From Paraburkholderia sp. HP33-1 (GTDB lineage Bacteria; Pseudomonadota; Gammaproteobacteria; Burkholderiales; Burkholderiaceae), in the NCBI RefSeq assembly GCF_021390595.1, contig NZ_JAJEJR010000002.1, positions 2,356,001-2,420,000 of the forward strand: a stretch of 64,000 bases of DNA, written 5' to 3'. A program made the position numbers and the translations under genes. Below, one piece after another: positions 1 to 9,961 of this stretch (within the stretch, counting starts at the first letter, position 1; each line of letters starts with the position of its first letter). The notes below the pieces were generated by a model. It was not told where the DNA came from. It saw only the letters and a list, made by a program, of their open reading frames with translations, and searched no databases.

Positions 1-869
1 CACGTGACCTGCGGCACGATTTCGGCGGCGTTCAACTCGACCACGCGATCGAAATGCGCGCCGTCGTCCGTCTTGAACTGCTTCCAGTACTCGACCGCGT
101 GATCCCACTCGACGCCCTGCGGCGAGAACGGACGGCCCTTCAGGTATTCGACCGTGGTCTCGTCGACCGCGACCATGCCGGCGCGCGCGCCCGCTTCGAT
201 CGCCATGTTGCAGACGGTCATGCGGCCTTCCATCGACAGCGCGCGGATCGTCGAGCCGCCGAATTCGATTGCGTAGCCGGTGCCGCCCGCGGTGCCGATC
301 TTGCCGATGATCGCGAGCACGATGTCCTTCGCGGTGCAGCCGCGCGGCAGTTGGCCCTCGACCTTCACGAGCATGTTCTTGCTCTTCTTCTGCAGGAGCG
401 TTTGCGTGGCCAGCACGTGCTCGACTTCCGACGTGCCGATGCCGTGCGCGAGCGCACCGAACGCGCCGTGTGTGGACGTGTGCGAGTCACCGCAGACGAT
501 CGTCATACCCGGCAGCGTGGCGCCCTGTTCCGGCCCGATGATGTGGACGATGCCCTGACGCACGTCGTTCATCTTGAACTGCGTGATGCCGTAGGCGTCG
601 CAGTTCGAGTCGAGCGTGTCGACCTGCAGCTTCGAGACCGGATCGGCGATGCCGTGGCTGCGGTCCGTGGTCGGCACGTTGTGGTCGGACACGGCCAGGT
701 TCGCGCTGATGCGCCACACCGGGCGCTCGGCCATCTTCAGGCCTTCGAACGCCTGCGGGCTGGTCACTTCATGCAGCAGATGACGGTCGATGTAGAGAAT
801 CGTGGTGCCGTCGTCTTCCGTGTGGACCACGTGCGTGTTCCACAATTTGTCGTAGAGAGTCTGTGCCAT
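1..869 (-). CDS. leuC: 3-isopropylmalate dehydratase large subunit, N-terminal part (cut by window edge)
   Basis: Catalyses isomerisation of 2-isopropylmalate to 3-isopropylmalate in leucine synthesis, as the large subunit of a heterodimer with LeuD. The translation starts [15 protein letters not shown] and carries signatures of the aconitase superfamily: [26 protein letters not shown] and [17 protein letters not shown]. About 289 of the roughly 470 residues usual for LeuC are present; the rest, with two of the three cluster cysteines, lies beyond the left edge. The start is the ATG at 869-867. The gene runs the same way as gltA but is separated from it by a gltA terminator, so it probably has its own promoter in 870-1080. 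Identification is secure. Confidence 0.95.
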   Translation of the reverse strand, partial: MAQTLYDKLWNTHVVHTEDDGTTILYIDRHLLHEVTSPQAFEGLKMAERPVWRISANLAVSDHNVPTTDRSHGIADPVSKLQVDTLDSNCDAYGITQFKMNDVRQGIVHIIGPEQGATLPGMTIVCGDSHTSTHGAFGALAHGIGTSEVEHVLATQTLLQKKSKNMLVKVEGQLPRGCTAKDIVLAIIGKIGTAGGTGYAIEFGGSTIRALSMEGRMTVCNMAIEAGARAGMVAVDETTVEYLKGRPFSPQGVEWDHAVEYWKQFKTDDGAHFDRVVELNAAEIVPQVT

Positions 870-1187
870 GGTATGCGGGGTAGTAATGACTGCGGGCTGA
901 CTGTGTCGATTGATTATGCCACGCTGCGCATCGCGATGGGCTGCTCAGCCGACGAAAAAACCGATAAAAAACATGGAGTTGGCTGGTAGTGGCAATACCT
1001 GTATCGACGTTACCCGGCAAGTGTTGGCCCCTGCGACGCCAATGCGCCGCATGCGCGACCCGCGGCGGACGCACAAACAGAAACGCCCCAACGGTAGACC
1101 CGTTGAGGCGTTGTATTCACTCCGATTTCGCGCCGGCGCGCGGCACGAATTCCGCGACGAAGCGCGCGTATCGAGGTCGATCAGCGA
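870..1187. other. Spacer between gltA and leuC
   Basis: This stretch holds the gltA terminator at 1082-1112 and presumably the leuC promoter. No open frame in it looks coding: the overlapping plus-strand frames have no ribosome binding site and no recognisable protein. Confidence 0.6.
1082..1112 (-). terminator. Rho-independent terminator of gltA
   Basis: Read on the minus strand, AACGCCTCAACGG pairs with CCGTTGGGGCGTT across a five-base loop. The stem is 13 bp with one G-T pair and is followed by a T-rich run. It lies 76 bases past the gltA stop. Confidence 0.8.
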
Positions 1188-2489
1188 TTAGCGCTGTGCG
1201 ATCGGCTTCGCTTCACGCAGCGTCTCGCCGATGAACAATTGACGCGGACGGCCAATCTTCTGCTCGGGATCGGCGATCATTTCGTTCCACTGTGCAATCC
1301 AGCCGACCGTACGTGCCATCGCGAAGATACACGTGAACATCGAGGTCGGAATGCCCAGCGCGCGCTGCACGATACCCGAGTAGAAATCGACGTTCGGGTA
1401 CAGCTTGCGCGACACGAAGTATTCGTCTTCGAGCGCGATCTTTTCCAGTGCCATCGCGAGCTTGAACAGCGGGTCGTCGTGCAGGCCCAGCTCTTCGAGC
1501 ACTTCGTGGCAGGTTTCGCGCATCAGCTTCGCGCGCGGGTCGTAGTTCTTGTACACGCGGTGACCGAAGCCCATCAGCTTCACGCCCGAGTTCTTGTCCT
1601 TCACCTGCTTGATGAACTCAGGAATGTTGTCGACCGAGCCGATTTCTTCCAGCATGTTCAGTGCGGCTTCGTTTGCACCGCCGTGCGCCGGGCCCCACAG
1701 ACACGCGATACCCGCTGCGATACAGGCGAACGGATTCGCACCCGACGAACCGGCGAGACGCACGGTCGACGTCGACGCGTTCTGCTCGTGGTCCGCGTGC
1801 AGAATCAGGATACGGTCGAGCGCGCGCACCAGCACGTCGTTGACCTTGTACTCTTCGCACGGGTTCGAGAACATCATGCGCATGAAGTTCGCGCTGTACG
1901 ACAGGTCGTTCTTCGGATACACGAACGGCTGGCCGATGCTGTACTTGTACGCCATTGCGACCAGCGTGGGCAGCTTCGCGATCATGCGGATCGCCGACAC
2001 TTCGCGGTGACGCGGGTTATTGATGTCGAGCGAGTCGTGATAGAACGCGGACAGCGCGCCGACCGCGGCGACCAGAATCGCCATCGGGTGCGCATCGCGA
2101 CGGAAGCCGCGGAAGAAGAACTGCATCTGCTCGTGCACCATCGTGTGCTTCGTGACGGTACCGACGAACTCGGCCTTTTGCTTCTCGTTCGGCAGCTCGC
2201 CGTTCAGCAGCAGATAGCAGGTTTCGAGGAAGTCGGCGTTCTGCGCGAGGTTGTCGATCGGGTAGCCGCGGTAGAGCAGTTCGCCCTTGTCGCCGTCGAT
2301 GTAGGTGATCGCCGAATTGCACGACGCCGTCGACATGAAGCCCGGATCGTACGTGAATTTGCCGGTCTGGCCGTACAGTTTACGAATGTCGATGACGTCC
2401 GGGCCAATCGTGCCCTTGTAAATCGGCATTTCGACGCTCGGCGAATTGTCGCTGAACGATAGCGTGGCTTTAACATCTGACGGGGTCAT
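1188..2489 (-). CDS. gltA: Citrate synthase, type II
   Basis: Condenses oxaloacetate and acetyl-CoA to citrate and CoA, the entry step of the TCA cycle. The 433-residue length is that of the hexameric type II enzymes of Gram-negative bacteria. Catalytic residues are visible: His269 in [13 protein letters not shown], His310 in [14 protein letters not shown] and Asp368 in [16 protein letters not shown] ribosome binding site sits about 7 bases before the ATG. It is the last gene of the sdhC-D-A-B-E-gltA minus-strand block, 72 bp after sdhE, and ends at a clear terminator. Its sequence differs from the shorter methylcitrate synthase at 9962-11149, which lacks the N-terminal extension, so the two condensing enzymes can be told apart. 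Confidence 0.97.
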   Translation of the reverse strand: MTPSDVKATLSFSDNSPSVEMPIYKGTIGPDVIDIRKLYGQTGKFTYDPGFMSTASCNSAITYIDGDKGELLYRGYPIDNLAQNADFLETCYLLLNGELPNEKQKAEFVGTVTKHTMVHEQMQFFFRGFRRDAHPMAILVAAVGALSAFYHDSLDINNPRHREVSAIRMIAKLPTLVAMAYKYSIGQPFVYPKNDLSYSANFMRMMFSNPCEEYKVNDVLVRALDRILILHADHEQNASTSTVRLAGSSGANPFACIAAGIACLWGPAHGGANEAALNMLEEIGSVDNIPEFIKQVKDKNSGVKLMGFGHRVYKNYDPRAKLMRETCHEVLEELGLHDDPLFKLAMALEKIALEDEYFVSRKLYPNVDFYSGIVQRALGIPTSMFTCIFAMARTVGWIAQWNEMIADPEQKIGRPRQLFIGETLREAKPIAQR

Positions 2490-2561
2490 AGCACATCCTC
2501 AATCGAAGTATGGAAACAGGGTTTCGATAATTGCACGCCTGGAACAACGGACTGGCGGCGC

Positions 2562-2834
2562 TCAAGCGTTGCGCAGCAGCGCCAGCACCCGGACCACGTC
2601 CGGGTCGGCCAGATCGCCTTCTGGTTCCTTGCGCGCGAGGAGCAAGTCCATCAGGTCGTTATCGCTCAGCTCGAGCAGGCGCGTAAGTGCGCCCACGTCG
2701 GCATCGCTGAGGTCATGCTCATATCGGCTGAAAAAACGCTCGAAAATCAGATCGTTTTCCAGCAGGCCCCGCCGTGCGCGCCAGCGTAGGCGCGCACGGC
2801 GGAGAGGGTCGGACTGATGCGATGTATCGGTCAT
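2562..2834 (-). CDS. sdhE: FAD assembly factor SdhE
   Basis: A small cytoplasmic protein of 90 residues that promotes covalent flavinylation of SdhA. The family signature RGLLENDLIFERFF, containing the RGxxE core, is visible near residues 22-35. It is followed by a helical acidic segment with LTRLLELSDNDLMDLLL, as in the five-helix SdhE/YgfY fold. It lies between sdhB and gltA in the same orientation, the usual place for this gene in beta-proteobacteria. Nothing anomalous is seen, though the ribosome binding site is weak. Confidence 0.92.
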   Translation of the reverse strand: MTDTSHQSDPLRRARLRWRARRGLLENDLIFERFFSRYEHDLSDADVGALTRLLELSDNDLMDLLLARKEPEGDLADPDVVRVLALLRNA

Positions 2835-2918
2835 GTCGGTACGCCCCGGGCCGCCCTGAGGCGTACTGACCGCCCCCTTCGGGGCAGCGCACGCAAGGGC
2901 GCGCGGGGCTCATTCATA

Positions 2919-3623
2919 CTAGACAGCGCGGCGAACCATCAATTCCTTGATCTTGCCAATTGCCTTGGTCGGGTTCAGGCCCTTCGGGCAAACGTCGACG
3001 CAATTCATGATGGTGTGGCAACGGAACAGACGATACGGATCTTCCAGGTTGTCGAGGCGCTCGCCAGTTGCCTCGTCGCGGCTATCCGCGATGAAGCGGT
3101 AGGCTTGCAGCAGACCAGCCGGGCCGACGAACTTGTCCGGGTTCCACCAGAAGCTCGGGCACGACGTCGAGCAGCTCGCGCACAGAATACATTCGTACAG
3201 GCCGTCGAGTTCGTCGCGTTCTTCCGGCGACTGCAGACGTTCCTTTTCCGGCGGCGGCGTATCGTTGATCAGGTACGGCTTGATCGAGTGATACTGGTTG
3301 AAGAACTGCGTGAAGTCGCAGATCAGGTCACGCACGACGGGCAGGCCCGGCAGCGGACGCAGCACGATCTTCTGCGGCAGGTCGTTCAGGTTCGTCAGGC
3401 ACGCGAGGCCGTTCTTGCCGTTGATGTTCATTGCGTCCGAACCGCACACACCTTCGCGGCACGAGCGACGGAACGACAGCGTTTCGTCGAGCGCCTTCAG
3501 CTTGACGAGCGCGTCGAGCAGCATGCGTTCGTGCGAGTCGATTTCGATCTCGTACGTTTGCATGCGTGGTGCGGCGTCCTTGTCCGGATCGTAGCGGTAA
3601 ATTTCAAATGTACGCTTGGCCAT
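2919..3623 (-). CDS. sdhB: Succinate dehydrogenase iron-sulfur subunit
   Basis: Electron-transfer subunit of complex II, carrying electrons from FAD in SdhA to quinone at SdhC/SdhD. The 234-residue protein has all three cluster motifs. The [2Fe-2S] site uses Cys55, Cys60 and Cys75, with Asp63 in place of the other cysteine as in Escherichia coli. The [4Fe-4S] site uses CILCASC (Cys145, 148, 151). The [3Fe-4S] site uses Cys155, Cys202 and Cys208, and Cys212 completes the [4Fe-4S] site. The start [12 protein letters not shown] was chosen because it matches the family; an upstream in-frame extension of 40 residues reads back into sdhA and looks non-coding. Confidence 0.97.
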   Translation of the reverse strand: MAKRTFEIYRYDPDKDAAPRMQTYEIEIDSHERMLLDALVKLKALDETLSFRRSCREGVCGSDAMNINGKNGLACLTNLNDLPQKIVLRPLPGLPVVRDLICDFTQFFNQYHSIKPYLINDTPPPEKERLQSPEERDELDGLYECILCASCSTSCPSFWWNPDKFVGPAGLLQAYRFIADSRDEATGERLDNLEDPYRLFRCHTIMNCVDVCPKGLNPTKAIGKIKELMVRRAV

Positions 3624-3649
3624 TTCTCTGAATTCCTTTGACTTGTGCC

Positions 3650-5425
3650 TTAGAAGGTACGCGCTTTCGGCGGAACCGATTCGACGGTCAGCGGCTTCAT
3701 GTGAACCGGCTTGTAGTCGAGGCGATCGCCTTCGCTGAACCACAACGTATGGCGCAGCCAGTTTTCGTCGTCGCGATGTTCGAAGTCGTTTTGCGCGTGC
3801 GCGCCACGGCTTTCCTTGCGCGCTTCGGCGGAGACCATGGTGGCGCGTGCCACTTCGATCAGGTTCGCCACTTCCAGCGCTTCGACACGGGCCGTGTTGA
3901 AGACCTTCGACTTGTCCTTCAGATGGATGTTGTCGACGCGTGCCGCCACTTCGCGGATAGCTTCGACGCCTTCGGCCAGCAGAGCCGAGGTACGGAACAC
4001 GCCAGCGTGCTTCTGCATCGTGCCGCGGATGTCGTTCGCGACCGACTGGGCGTACTCGCCCGACGACGAGCTATCGAGCTTCGCCAGACGCGACAGCGCA
4101 AAGTCGGCTGCATCTGCCGGCAGCGGCTTGTGTTCCTTCAGTTCCTTCACGTGCTTGACGATGTGGTTGCCGGCAGCGCGGCCGAACACCACGAGGTCGA
4201 GCAGCGAGTTCGTGCCGAGACGGTTCGCACCGTGCACCGACACGCACGAGCATTCGCCCACTGCGTAGAAACCATTGACGACTTCTTCGTGGCCGCGCGG
4301 CGTACCGACGACCTGGCCGTTGATGTTCGTCGGAATACCGCCCATCTGGTAGTGGATGGTCGGCACGACCGGGATCGGCTCCTTGATGCAGTCGACGTTC
4401 GCGAACTTCAGCGCGATTTCGCGGATCGACGGCAGACGCTTCATGATCGTCTCGGCGCCGATGTGCGACAGGTCGAGCAGCACGTGGTCCTTGTTCGGAC
4501 CCACACCGCGGCCTTCCTTGATTTCCTGGTCCATCGAACGCGAAACGAAGTCACGCGGCGCCAGATCCTTCAGCGTCGGCGCGTAGCGTTCCATGAAACG
4601 CTCGCCGTTCGAGTTGCGCAGAATACCGCCCTCGCCGCGCACGCCTTCGGTGATCAGCACGCCCGCGCCGGCCACGCCGGTCGGGTGGAATTGCCAGAAC
4701 TCCATGTCCTGCAACGCGATGCCCGAACGGGCCGCCATGCCGAGGCCGTCGCCGGTGTTGATGAACGCGTTGGTCGATGCTGCGAAGATCCGGCCCGCGC
4801 CGCCCGTGGCAAACAGCGTGGTCTTGCCTTCGAGGATGTAGACGTCGCCCGTTTCCATTTCCAGCGCGGTCACGCCGAGTACGTCGCCGTCGGCGTCGCG
4901 GATCAGGTCCAGCGCCATCCATTCGACGAAGAATTGCGTCTTGGCAGCAACGTTCTGCTGGTACAGCGTGTGCAGCAGCGCGTGACCGGTACGGTCAGCC
5001 GCCGCGCAGGCGCGTTGCACCGGCTTTTCGCCATAGTTCGCGGTGTGGCCGCCGAACGGGCGCTGATAGATCGTGCCGTCCGCGTTACGGTCGAACGGCA
5101 TGCCCATGTGTTCGAGTTCGTAGACGGCGTTCGGTGCTTCACGGCACATGAACTCGATCGCGTCCTGGTCGCCGAGCCAGTCGGAGCCCTTGATCGTGTC
5201 GTAGAAGTGGTAATGCCAGTTGTCTTCGCTCATGTTGCCGAGCGAAGCGCCGATGCCGCCTTGCGCCGCGACCGTGTGCGAACGCGTCGGGAACACCTTG
5301 GACAGCACGCAGACCGACAGACCGGCGCGCGCGAGTTGCAGCGAAGCGCGCATCCCCGAGCCACCTGCGCCGACGATAACCACGTCAAACTTGCGACGCG
5401 GCAGAGAATTCTTGATTGCAGCCAT
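3650..5425 (-). CDS. sdhA: Succinate dehydrogenase flavoprotein subunit
   Basis: Oxidises succinate to fumarate with covalently bound FAD. The 591-residue translation starts [19 protein letters not shown], with the dinucleotide-binding GAGGSG at 19-24. The motif [10 protein letters not shown] places the FAD-linking histidine at about residue 50. The active-site segments [21 protein letters not shown] and the C-terminal [10 protein letters not shown] are also present. A GGAGA ribosome binding site precedes the chosen ATG; a 14-residue upstream extension was rejected because it overlaps sdhD. sdhA follows sdhD after 4 bp, which suggests translational coupling. Confidence 0.98.
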   Translation of the reverse strand: MAAIKNSLPRRKFDVVIVGAGGSGMRASLQLARAGLSVCVLSKVFPTRSHTVAAQGGIGASLGNMSEDNWHYHFYDTIKGSDWLGDQDAIEFMCREAPNAVYELEHMGMPFDRNADGTIYQRPFGGHTANYGEKPVQRACAAADRTGHALLHTLYQQNVAAKTQFFVEWMALDLIRDADGDVLGVTALEMETGDVYILEGKTTLFATGGAGRIFAASTNAFINTGDGLGMAARSGIALQDMEFWQFHPTGVAGAGVLITEGVRGEGGILRNSNGERFMERYAPTLKDLAPRDFVSRSMDQEIKEGRGVGPNKDHVLLDLSHIGAETIMKRLPSIREIALKFANVDCIKEPIPVVPTIHYQMGGIPTNINGQVVGTPRGHEEVVNGFYAVGECSCVSVHGANRLGTNSLLDLVVFGRAAGNHIVKHVKELKEHKPLPADAADFALSRLAKLDSSSSGEYAQSVANDIRGTMQKHAGVFRTSALLAEGVEAIREVAARVDNIHLKDKSKVFNTARVEALEVANLIEVARATMVSAEARKESRGAHAQNDFEHRDDENWLRHTLWFSEGDRLDYKPVHMKPLTVESVPPKARTF

Positions 5426-5429
5426 TCTT

Positions 5430-5798
5430 TTACACTCTCCAGAGAATCTGCGCAGCGTAGCCCGCACTTGCGAGCAGCCAGAGGATCGTCAACGCCTGCA
5501 GGACGAGACGCGTGCCAACGGGCTTCACGTAATCCATCCAGATGTCGCGCACACCCACCCACGCGTGGTAGAACAGCGAGAGAAGCGTGACGAACGTGGC
5601 GAGTTTCATCCACTGCGTCGCGAAGATCGACGCCCAGCCGTCGTACGAGAAGTCGCGCGCGCCGAAGAACCACGCGAGCAGAATCACCGTGTAGACCGCC
5701 ATCACGCAGGCGGTGACGCGTTGCGCGAGCCAGTCGCGCAGACCGTAATGCGCGCCGACGACGAGACGCTTCGAACCGATTCGGTTATTGGCTGACAT
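5430..5798 (-). CDS. sdhD: Succinate dehydrogenase membrane anchor subunit
   Basis: A 122-residue integral membrane protein that, with SdhC, anchors the dehydrogenase and holds heme b and the quinone site. Three hydrophobic helices are visible around residues 20-45, 60-80 and 98-118. The motif [14 protein letters not shown] in helix II contains the conserved histidine, arginine and aspartate of SdhD. It lies 3 bp after sdhC and 4 bp before sdhA, consistent with one transcript. Confidence 0.94.
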   Translation of the reverse strand: MSANNRIGSKRLVVGAHYGLRDWLAQRVTACVMAVYTVILLAWFFGARDFSYDGWASIFATQWMKLATFVTLLSLFYHAWVGVRDIWMDYVKPVGTRLVLQALTILWLLASAGYAAQILWRV

Positions 5799-5801
5799 TT
5801 T

Positions 5802-6218
5802 TTAGAATGCTCCGAACAGTTTTGCCGCGAATGCAATGGTAAGCAGCGACGACACGACGATCACCACGACGGAGGTCGACTTGCCCTTCTCCTTCGACAC
5901 GGCATCGTGATTCGTATCCATCACGAGGTGACGGACGCCGGCGCAGAAGTGGAACAGGAAAGCCCACGCGAGAACGAGCGTGATCAGCTTGACAATGATG
6001 TTGGAGAGGAAGGCCTTGAAGACTTCGAAGCTCAGTTCGGAAGTCAGGCTCTGATCGAAGAGGAACAGCAGGAACGGAAGAAATAGAAACAACAAGGCAC
6101 CGCTCACGCGGTGCAGAATCGACACGCGTCCCGCCAGCGGGAGACGGTATGCCGTCAATATTTGCCCAATACCGATGTTCCGGAATTCCGGCCTCGGTTT
6201 TTTTACGGCTTCTGCCAT
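5802..6218 (-). CDS. sdhC: Succinate dehydrogenase cytochrome b556 subunit
   Basis: A 138-residue membrane subunit. The SdhC signature RPEFRNIGIGQILTAYRLP is near the N-terminus, and SILHRVSGALLF precedes the first membrane helix. The heme-ligand region HFCAGVRHLVMD is near residues 88-99, and a third helix closes the protein. It is the first gene of the minus-strand block, so the promoter for sdhCDAB-sdhE-gltA should lie in 6219-6375. A possible -10 (TAAAAT on the minus strand at 6259-6254) is present, but no convincing -35 was found. Confidence 0.95.
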   Translation of the reverse strand: MAEAVKKPRPEFRNIGIGQILTAYRLPLAGRVSILHRVSGALLFLFLPFLLFLFDQSLTSELSFEVFKAFLSNIIVKLITLVLAWAFLFHFCAGVRHLVMDTNHDAVSKEKGKSTSVVVIVVSSLLTIAFAAKLFGAF

Positions 6219-6375
6219 GCTAGACCCCTACTATGTAGTCACACTAATCCGCAATTTTAGCGCCTTTTTATATCGCGCTGCAGCGAAAACCACCATGGTT
6301 CCTTTGCCGTGCGCGCAGTGAAAGCGCCCTCCGATCGGCACGCGTGCGGGACGCCGCGCCTCGTTCCAACCTGAG

Positions 6376-7176
6376 TTAGCTCAGATCGTTCTGATAGTAA
6401 TACCCGGTTGTGACATACCAACCTCGCCGGACTTCGACCGGCCGGTCCCCATAGGTATAGGACACGCGCTCGACCGAGAGCAACGGAAAACCTGCCGGCA
6501 CATGCAGCAGGTCCGCCACGGCAGGGTCCGCCGCGACCGCGCGGATCTTCTCCGTCGCGCGAATCATGCGGGTGCCGAATTCCGTCTCGAACATCGCGTA
6601 GAGAGGACCCTTGTACTCCGACAGCCGCTCGAGCGTGAGCCCGCGGAACACGGCGCCGGGCAGCCAGATCTCGTCGAGCACCGTGACTTCGCCGTCGAAC
6701 TGCAGCAAACGCTTGATCAGCACGACCGGATCGGCGGGCTTCAGATCGAGCTGCCGGGCGATTTCCGCCGACGCGCGCAGCCGCCGGCATTCGAGCAGGC
6801 GGCTCACGTGCGGATGCTCGGCGCCGTCGTCGGCCAGCAGTCTCAGGAAGCGGAACTGCGCGCGCTCTTCGTTGTGCGTTGCAACGAAGGTGCCCTTGCC
6901 CTGGCGTCGCACCAGCAGGTTGTCGGCGGCCAATTCGTCGATCGCCTTGCGCACGGTGCCCTGGCTCACCTTGAAACGCGCGGCCAGTTCGACTTCACTA
7001 GGAATGATCTCGCCCGGCTTCCATTCGCCGCTTTCAAGGCTCTGCGTAATCAAGCCCTTGATCTGCTGATACAAAGGGCTGAAAGTAGGTGACGCAGCAG
7101 CACCGACAGCGGATACACCTTCGCCCGCGGCCCCCTGGCCATTCGGGTTCACAGGATTCGCCGGGTTCGAATTCAT
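6376..7176 (-). CDS. GntR-family transcriptional regulator, HutC/UTRA type
   Basis: A 266-residue regulator. A Gly/Ala/Pro-rich leader of about 30 residues is followed by a winged helix (about 33-100) containing PGEIIPSEVELAARFKVSQ and TVRKAIDELAADNLLVRRQG, typical GntR helix-turn-helix and wing. A UTRA ligand-binding domain runs from about 115 to 260, ending VEVRRGWYVTTGYYYQND. It sits between the sdh block and the divergent mdh gene, with a perfect palindrome at 7233-7250 that could be its operator. Inference: it senses a TCA or methylcitrate intermediate and controls the neighbouring carbon genes. The ligand cannot be read from sequence. Confidence 0.9.
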   Translation of the reverse strand: MNSNPANPVNPNGQGAAGEGVSAVGAAASPTFSPLYQQIKGLITQSLESGEWKPGEIIPSEVELAARFKVSQGTVRKAIDELAADNLLVRRQGKGTFVATHNEERAQFRFLRLLADDGAEHPHVSRLLECRRLRASAEIARQLDLKPADPVVLIKRLLQFDGEVTVLDEIWLPGAVFRGLTLERLSEYKGPLYAMFETEFGTRMIRATEKIRAVAADPAVADLLHVPAGFPLLSVERVSYTYGDRPVEVRRGWYVTTGYYYQNDLS

Positions 7177-7232
7177 GCGCGCATTTCATCATAAAGGGCT
7201 GGGGCACGTCTAGGCTTTTTCCCGCGATAGAT

Positions 7233-7250
7233 ATGTCTTATATAAGACAT
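7233..7250. promoter_or_regulatory. Perfect 18-bp palindrome, candidate GntR operator
   Basis: The sequence ATGTCTTATATAAGACAT is its own reverse complement. It lies 56 bp upstream of the gntR start and 9 bp upstream of the -35 of the candidate mdh promoter. Its GT...AC ends and AT-rich centre suit HutC-type GntR sites. No second full copy was seen in the window. Confidence 0.75.
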
Positions 7251-7259
7251 AAGATACTG

Positions 7260-7288
7260 TTGACTTTGTCGGTTTCGACTCCTACACT
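7260..7288 (+). promoter_or_regulatory. Sigma-70-type promoter toward mdh
   Basis: TTGACT at 7260-7265 and TACACT at 7283-7288 are separated by an ideal 17-bp spacer. Predicted transcription would start near 7295 and leave a leader of about 420 nt before mdh. Confidence 0.65.
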
Positions 7289-7716
7289 CCTTGTCGAGCA
7301 AGGGTTTGCGGGGTTTTGCGGCGGCTGTTTGATGCTGCGCCGCGACGCTCCGGCCGCCACTCTGCGCCATGCCGTCCTCTACGCAGTTCAGGTTTCGATT
7401 CGCCGCCATCCATTGCATTCGCGCGTTGTATCCGTGTTGCACTCGCTGGCCAGACGCTTGCCGAACCGCGCTGTTCGCAGGAGCCCGCAGCGTGCAGTTG
7501 CGGCCCCGGCCCGGCGTGAGCCCAGGGCCATCCGATCCCGCTCGGCAGTACAGGTTTCCGGCACGGCGGTCTTGCCGCAGCGCGCCGCCCGGTCTCGGCA
7601 CATTCCGAGCCCGCACGCGAACAGTGATTTCCGCCGTGTTTCATAACGCTTCGCTGAACGCGCATATAGAATGGCGTTTTCCCTAGCGTCTAACGCATCG
7701 TCCTGGAGATTTCTCA
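7289..7716 (+). other. Long untranslated leader region before mdh
   Basis: This GC-rich stretch of over 400 bases lies between the candidate promoter and the mdh start. Frames covering it on both strands lack ribosome binding sites and recognisable protein content. A second, weaker promoter may lie at about 7640-7672, where TATAGAAT resembles a -10. Confidence 0.4.
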
Positions 7717-8700
7717 ATGGCTAAGCCCGCAAAGCGCGTTGCCGTCACCGGCGCCGCAGGTCAAATCGCTTACTCCCTGCTGTTCCGCATCGCCAATGGC
7801 GACCTGCTCGGCAAGGACCAGCCGGTGATCCTGCAGCTGCTCGATCTGCCGCAAGCGCAAGCCGCCGTCAAAGGCGTCGTGATGGAACTGGATGATTGCG
7901 CATTCCCGCTGCTGTCGGGCGTCGTGATCACGGACGACCCGAAGGTCGCATTCAAGGATGCCGACATTGCCCTGCTCGTCGGCGCGCGTCCGCGTTCGAA
8001 GGGCATGGAGCGCAAGGATCTGCTGTCGGCCAACGCCGAGATCTTCACGGTTCAAGGCAAGGCGCTGAACGACGTCGCCAGCCGCGACGTGAAGGTGCTG
8101 GTGGTCGGCAACCCGGCCAACACGAACGCGTACATCGCCATGAAGTCGGCACCGGATCTGCCGAAGAAGAACTTCACCGCGATGCTGCGTCTGGACCACA
8201 ACCGCGCGCTGTCGCAACTGGCTGCCAAGTCGGGCAAGCCGGTCGCGTCGATCGAAAAGCTCGCCGTGTGGGGCAACCACTCGCCGACCATGTACCCGGA
8301 CTTCCGCGTCGCGACGGCAGAAGGTCAGGACCTGACCAAGCTGATCAACGACGAAGAGTGGAACCGCAACACCTTCATCCCGACGGTCGGTAAGCGCGGC
8401 GCGGCGATCATCGAAGCGCGCGGCCTGTCGTCGGCGGCATCGGCAGCTAACGCTGCGATCGACCACGTGCGCGACTGGGTGCTCGGCACGAACGGCAAGT
8501 GGGTCACCATGGGCATTCCGTCGGACGGCTCGTACGGCATCCCTGAAGACATCATCTACGGCGTGCCGGTGACCTGCGAAAACGGCGAATACAAGCGCGT
8601 CGAAGGTCTTGCAATCGACGCGTTCTCGCGCGAAAAGATGGACGGCACGCTGCAGGAACTGCTGGAAGAGCGCGACGGCGTTCAGCATCTGCTCGGCTAA
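7717..8700 (+). CDS. mdh: Malate dehydrogenase (NAD)
   Basis: Interconverts malate and oxaloacetate. The 327-residue protein is of the MDH type related to cytosolic enzymes. It has the nucleotide-binding TGAAGQI at 11-17, the mobile-loop region around [13 protein letters not shown] (Arg92, Arg98), Asp160 and Arg163 in RLDHNRA, and catalytic His188 in [17 protein letters not shown] ribosome binding site precedes the ATG by about 8 bases. It is divergent from the GntR gene and ends at its own terminator at 8719-8760, so the CitE-like gene downstream may be transcribed partly by read-through. Confidence 0.97.
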
Positions 8701-8718
8701 GCACCTGATGCGGATGAG

Positions 8719-8760
8719 CCGGAACTCCGAAGCGTTTGCGCAGCGGGTTCCGGTTTTTTT
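8719..8760 (+). terminator. Rho-independent terminator after mdh
   Basis: CCGGAAC at 8719-8725 pairs with GTTCCGG at 8747-8753, followed by seven T residues. The loop is long at 21 nt. Confidence 0.7.
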
Positions 8761-8892
8761 CGTGCGAATGGCCATGCAATCATCGCCATTCGCCTCTGAT
8801 TCGAACGTGCTTTGCCATTGCCCGGCGGCACTCGCGCAGAGCACGCCCGAATCCGATTCCCCCTAATTCTCACCACGCCTCACACGCCGAAG

Positions 8893-9909
8893 ATGCGCGT
8901 TCTCACACCCGCCGAAGTGCTGTTTGAGGGCGAAGCGCCGCCCGCTGTGCTCCCTGCCTGCGATCACTACGCGGGCAGCGAAAAGCTGATGCTGAAATCG
9001 CTCGCGTTGCAGCAGCGACTCGGCCCGGTGTTCGATATCACGCTCGATTGCGAAGACGGCGCCCAGGTCGGCCGCGAGGCCGAGCACGCGGAGCTGGTTG
9101 CATCGCTGCTGGGCAGCGAGCATGACCGCTTCGGCCGCGTCGGCGTGCGCATCCACGACTTTGCACACGCGCACTGGCGCGACGACGTGCGCCTGATTCT
9201 GCGCGCCGCGAAGCGGGTACCTGCTTACATCACGCTGCCGAAAATCCGCAACGTCCACGATGCCGCCGAGATGATCGCGTTCATCGAGGCGACGCGGCGC
9301 GAGCTCAATATTGCGCAACCGGTGCCGGTGCAACTGCTGGTCGAAACACACGGCGCGCTCACCAGCGTGTTCGAGTTGGCCGCGCTGCCGGGCGTCGAGG
9401 CGCTGAGCTTCGGCCTGATGGACTTCGTCTCCGCGCACGACGGCGCGATCCCCGATACCGCGATGCGCTCGCCGGGCCAGTTCGATCATCCGCTCGTGCG
9501 GCGCGCGAAGCTCGAAATTTCGGCGGCCTGCCACGCGTATGGCAAGGTGCCATCGCACAATGTCAGCACCGAAGTACGCGACATGAGCGTGGTCGCGAAC
9601 GATGCGCAGCGCGCCCGCAACGAGTTCGGCTACACGCGCATGTGGAGCATCCATCCGGCTCAGATCGAGGCGATCATCGCCGCGTTCGCGCCGCGCGACG
9701 AAGAAATCGCGACAGCCACCGAAATCCTGCTGGCCGCCCAGTCCGCGTATTGGGGCCCGACGCGTCACGGCGATACGCTGCACGACCGTGCGAGCTACCG
9801 CTATTACTGGTCGGTGCTGCGCCGCGCGCAGACCACCGGCCGCGCTGTTGCGCAAGAGGCGGCGCCGCTTTTTGCGAAAGTGGACGCTAACGGACAGTCG
9901 GCGGCATGA
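8893..9909 (+). CDS. HpcH/HpaI aldolase / CitE-like acyl-CoA lyase family protein
   Basis: A 338-residue protein of the CitE-like superfamily, whose members cleave or form C-C bonds in CoA esters such as malyl-CoA or citramalyl-CoA. Visible motifs are [14 protein letters not shown] near the N-terminus (Mg- and CoA-ester-binding acidic motif), [22 protein letters not shown] and the C-terminal [16 protein letters not shown]. The start [19 protein letters not shown] was chosen because the 27-residue upstream extension is unlike the family. The Shine-Dalgarno sequence is weak. It sits between mdh and prpC, so a role in handling a C4-C7 acid or CoA ester is plausible, but the substrate is unknown. 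Confidence 0.85.
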   Translation: MRVLTPAEVLFEGEAPPAVLPACDHYAGSEKLMLKSLALQQRLGPVFDITLDCEDGAQVGREAEHAELVASLLGSEHDRFGRVGVRIHDFAHAHWRDDVRLILRAAKRVPAYITLPKIRNVHDAAEMIAFIEATRRELNIAQPVPVQLLVETHGALTSVFELAALPGVEALSFGLMDFVSAHDGAIPDTAMRSPGQFDHPLVRRAKLEISAACHAYGKVPSHNVSTEVRDMSVVANDAQRARNEFGYTRMWSIHPAQIEAIIAAFAPRDEEIATATEILLAAQSAYWGPTRHGDTLHDRASYRYYWSVLRRAQTTGRAVAQEAAPLFAKVDANGQSAA

Positions 9910-9961
9910 GCGACGTGGCTTGAACGGCAGCAATCTGCCGGCACACTGGAGAAGGCCGAAG

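Noticed and set aside
3638..5590. 650-residue plus-strand frame opposite sdhA
   Set aside because: Antisense shadow of sdhA; low-information Arg/Val-rich sequence without motifs.
7089..7646. 185-residue plus-strand frame across the gntR-mdh intergenic region
   Set aside because: It covers the palindrome and promoter, starts inside gntR and has no protein features.
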